Shown here in pieces: positions 41,424 through 43,511 of a DNA stretch of 43,511 nucleotides. The notes beneath the pieces were generated by a model. The model did not search any database and was not told where the DNA came from. It saw only the letters and a list, made by a program, of their open reading frames with translations. This DNA is from Candidatus Sumerlaeota bacterium (lineage in GTDB: Bacteria > UBP6 > UBA1177): the NCBI GenBank assembly GCA_007132725.1, contig SLOD01000111.1, positions 1 to 43,511 on the forward strand, read 5' to 3'. Both the position numbers and the translations under genes were made by a program. Numbering within the stretch: position 1 is the first letter of the stretch; each line of letters starts with the position of its first letter.

Positions 41424-43222
41424 TTGCAATCCTTCAGTTTAAAAAGATGCTTGCTGTCTATAGTTGTTATTTTATCAAGACATTTTGATAACTCCAGTTT
41501 TCTTAAGTTAAGGTGATCCCGCTTTATGGTCATGTCATCATGCCACACAATGAAGTCAACATCCCATGATTTCAGTTTAGCAAAAGACCGGGGGTCCGGG
41601 AGTTTGTTAATGTGATACTGGTACATCATTCTCGGTGAGGGAAAGTATCCATTTACTCCGTTTACAGAGTTGAGTTTATGAGAGGTTTGCCAGTTTGTAT
41701 ATATAATTTCACGATTATACTCGAAAAGGTCGTCCCATGAATAAACGAACATTCCAAGATTTTCTATTCTAAGTTCAGGTTTGTCCGGTTTTTTCTTTAT
41801 GAAACTGTGCGGGTCATTGTATATATCATCACTCCACTGTATAAATGCAATCTCCATAAAGCTCGGAAGGTCAAGAACAACCGCATCAGGTTTGATCTGT
41901 TTTATTTCATCGTATATTACAGGAACAGATAGAGTATATGAGCTGTCAAAAGATATCATTGGGAAAGGGGTGTTTTCAACAAAGTGGAACATGAAAACAG
42001 CCGGGATGAGATACAGTGCTTTTTTAGGGACAAGAAAGATAAGTCTTTCGAGTGAGACTCCTGCTGAAACAGCTATGGCAAAAAGAAATATAAAGTGTGC
42101 TCTGCAGGTCACTCTCAGAAATTCGAGGATAGGGATAACCTTATAGAAAATATAAAGCGGAGAATAAAAAACATCCTGAAAGTTGAACTGAAACACTGGT
42201 CCCATCGCCATGAAAACTCCGACAAAAGCAGTGGTTATAAACAAAAGTCTGTGTTTGTTCCATTTTCCCATGGAATATATAAACAGTGACATGGAAAGGA
42301 GTCCGGTGAAACAGTAGTGTCTGATAAATCCCCAGTTTTTAGGTATTCCGAGTATTTCACCGATATCCGGATACAAAAGGTTGTCAGGAAGAACCAGTAA
42401 CATTGAAACCGGGTTTAAGCTCGCTTTTTTTGCAGTATAAAGATATCCGAAAGGATTTACAAAGTTGAGATCTTTCAAAGTGTGAAGGTAAAAAAGAACC
42501 ATGGGGAGAGAAATCGCTAAAACTATAGCGGAAAAAACAGAAAGAGGCTTTATCAGTTCTTTAACAGAATTTTTGTTCTTAAAGGAGAGTATAATTATGA
42601 ATATTCCTGCCATTACAGAAAGATATAGAAAGTTATAAAACGAGAAATAGACCTGAACTCCATTTAAAACGGCTGCCGTTATAAGATGCTGATTTTTTCT
42701 TTCTTTGAACCACTTATATAAACAATGGAGAGAAAGTGCCACAATAAAAAAGAAAACAATAATGGAGTCATCAATATGGGCAAAGGTCATATTGTTGCAA
42801 GTAAAAACAAATCCGGCAAACAGCCTGCCGTAAAAGGAAGATACAAAGTTGCCAGCAAAAACAAATATTGCAGAAGCTGTCAGAATAAATACGAGAGAAA
42901 TGTAAAAGTAATTTGTCCAGTGGTCGGCAAATCCGAACATCTTGAAAAAAATTATCATCATTTGAGCGCCGGGTGCTGACTCTCCGTAGGCAAGAGGATT
43001 TTCAACAGGGTACATGGCTGTCCCCATATACTCCCCGGTAAAAAACGACTTTATTGACTCAAGTGTGTATGTTGAATAGGTCAACGCAAGCCATGTGTCG
43101 CAATTGCCGGATATAGTTATGTTCAACGGGAACTGCAAAAAAAGGAGGAGAAAAAAGAGACTGTAAAAAATTACAGCAGTTTTAAGCGGATTTTCATTTA
43201 TCAGTGACGTCGTCTTTTTCAC
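41420..43222 (-). CDS. GT-C/YfhO-like multi-pass membrane protein
   Basis: This 600-residue protein has about 11-12 membrane helices in its first 430 residues and a soluble C-terminal domain (about 430-600) facing the periplasm. The first extracytoplasmic loop (about 35-80, NITISGNCDTWLALTYSTYT ... ENPLAYGESAPGAQM) has the acidic and aromatic character of the catalytic loop in GT-C glycosyltransferases and YfhO-like proteins, with Asp in GNCDTW as candidate base. It may move a sugar onto a surface polymer or protein. The GTG start has AGAGG upstream, and a promoter is proposed 33 bases before it. The acceptor and donor are unknown. Confidence 0.7.
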   Translation of the reverse strand: MKKTTSLINENPLKTAVIFYSLFFLLLFLQFPLNITISGNCDTWLALTYSTYTLESIKSFFTGEYMGTAMYPVENPLAYGESAPGAQMMIIFFKMFGFADHWTNYFYISLVFILTASAIFVFAGNFVSSFYGRLFAGFVFTCNNMTFAHIDDSIIVFFFIVALSLHCLYKWFKERKNQHLITAAVLNGVQVYFSFYNFLYLSVMAGIFIIILSFKNKNSVKELIKPLSVFSAIVLAISLPMVLFYLHTLKDLNFVNPFGYLYTAKKASLNPVSMLLVLPDNLLYPDIGEILGIPKNWGFIRHYCFTGLLSMSLFIYSMGKWNKHRLLFITTAFVGVFMAMGPVFQFNFQDVFYSPLYIFYKVIPILEFLRVTCRAHFIFLFAIAVSAGVSLERLIFLVPKKALYLIPAVFMFHFVENTPFPMISFDSSYTLSVPVIYDEIKQIKPDAVVLDLPSFMEIAFIQWSDDIYNDPHSFIKKKPDKPELRIENLGMFVYSWDDLFEYNREIIYTNWQTSHKLNSVNGVNGYFPSPRMMYQYHINKLPDPRSFAKLKSWDVDFIVWHDDMTIKRDHLNLRKLELSKCLDKITTIDSKHLFKLKDCK

Positions 43223-43254
43223 TCAAGCCTCTAAAGCCATCCTTATACAGCATC

Positions 43255-43283
43255 AATTTAATTTTTATCCAATCATTTGTCAA
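43255..43283 (-). promoter_or_regulatory. Candidate promoter of the membrane-protein pair
   Basis: On the minus strand TTGACA (43283-43278), a 17-base spacer and TAAATT (43260-43255) lie about 33 bases before GTG 43222. Confidence 0.55.
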
Positions 43284-43355
43284 TGTTTAAAAGTACTTTG
43301 CTTTATACTTGCAGGTTGGTGATAACTGTAGATGAAAGCGGTTGCGGTTGCAGTA

Positions 43356-43511
43356 TTATTTAATTTCGAGAAAATATTTTTTCAAATGATATTCTCCGGT
43401 CTGTTCAACGGCAAGATAGAGATTATCTCCGTCAAAAAAAGCCATTTCAGTTGTATGTCCCGGAACATCGATAATGTCGTAGTCTATCAATATATCTTCA
43501 ACTCTTTCATA
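43356..43511 (-). CDS. 3' end of an unknown gene, partial
   Basis: The minus strand is open from the window edge to TAA 43358-43356 and encodes 51 residues (VPGHTTEMAFFDGDNLYLAV...). The pattern of short hydrophobic strands with FFDGDNLYLAV resembles one blade of a beta-propeller-like exported protein, but too little is present for assignment. The start lies outside the window. The gene is absent from the ORF track because it is truncated. Confidence 0.6.
   Translation of the reverse strand, partial: YERVEDILIDYDIIDVPGHTTEMAFFDGDNLYLAVEQTGEYHLKKYFLEIK

Overview
The window looks like a chromosomal segment of a Gram-negative (diderm) bacterium with low G+C, roughly 35-40% by eye. Diderm character is supported by several signal peptides and lipoproteins, a SurA/PpiC-type foldase, an outer-membrane-like barrel protein and Lgt. 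The FHA protein followed by a protein resembling the AgmX/TonB C-terminal domain, the serine protease with a Cys-rich tail, and the very long exported coiled-coil protein are of a kind often met in Myxococcota/Bdellovibrionota-like lineages. That placement is inference; there is no rRNA here to test it.

Region 1 (1-3915) is a defence island and the most interesting part. It opens with the last residues of what is probably a type I R-M hsdM, overlapping (ATGA) a 53-codon fragment of hsdS. The fragment runs into a PD-(D/E)XK nuclease gene whose own 5' part lies in another frame. Next comes a complete tripartite retron: a PRTase-like/winged-helix effector, a structured ncRNA, and a retron-type reverse transcriptase. 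The ncRNA could be delimited by hand. A 26-nt a1 arm (2375-2400) and a 26-nt a2 arm (2605-2630) form 23 base pairs. A candidate branching G (2401) directly follows a1, and several hairpins lie between the arms. The a1 arm contains the effector stop codon and the a2 arm contains the RT start codon, which suggests coupling between RNA folding and translation.

Region 2 (3916-11519) has a stand-alone acyl carrier protein and then a tightly overlapping operon: valS, nadC, a membrane-anchored unknown, a GT39-like glycosyltransferase and an M23 peptidase. Region 3 (11520-18348) has its own promoter and encodes a 1716-residue exported coiled-coil protein with an N-terminal FlgO/CsgG-like domain and a C-terminal TPR-like region, plus two partners of unknown function. 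A convergent gene encodes a soluble Rossmann-like/chemoreceptor-tip fusion.

Region 4 (19117-23978) holds an SMR/EamA-like membrane protein, pheS, pheT, map and a small exported charged protein. Region 5 (23995-35692, minus strand) appears to be two transcription units. The upstream one is FHA protein, AgmX/TonB-like protein, aroE, RsmB-like methyltransferase and subtilisin-like protease. The downstream one is PpiC lipoprotein, prfB, lipoprotein, lgt, exported unknown and rimO.

Region 6 (35693-40131) holds a lipoprotein, an adenosine deaminase-family enzyme, an ECF sigma factor, a membrane protein in the anti-sigma position and an acidic outer-membrane-like protein, closed by a strong intrinsic terminator. 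Region 7 has three tRNA genes (Gly-GCC, Cys-GCA, Leu-TAA), two polytopic membrane proteins on the minus strand (the larger GT-C/YfhO-like), and the 3' end of an unknown gene at the window edge.

All calls rest on reading the sequence and on remembered family motifs. No database search or folding program was run.
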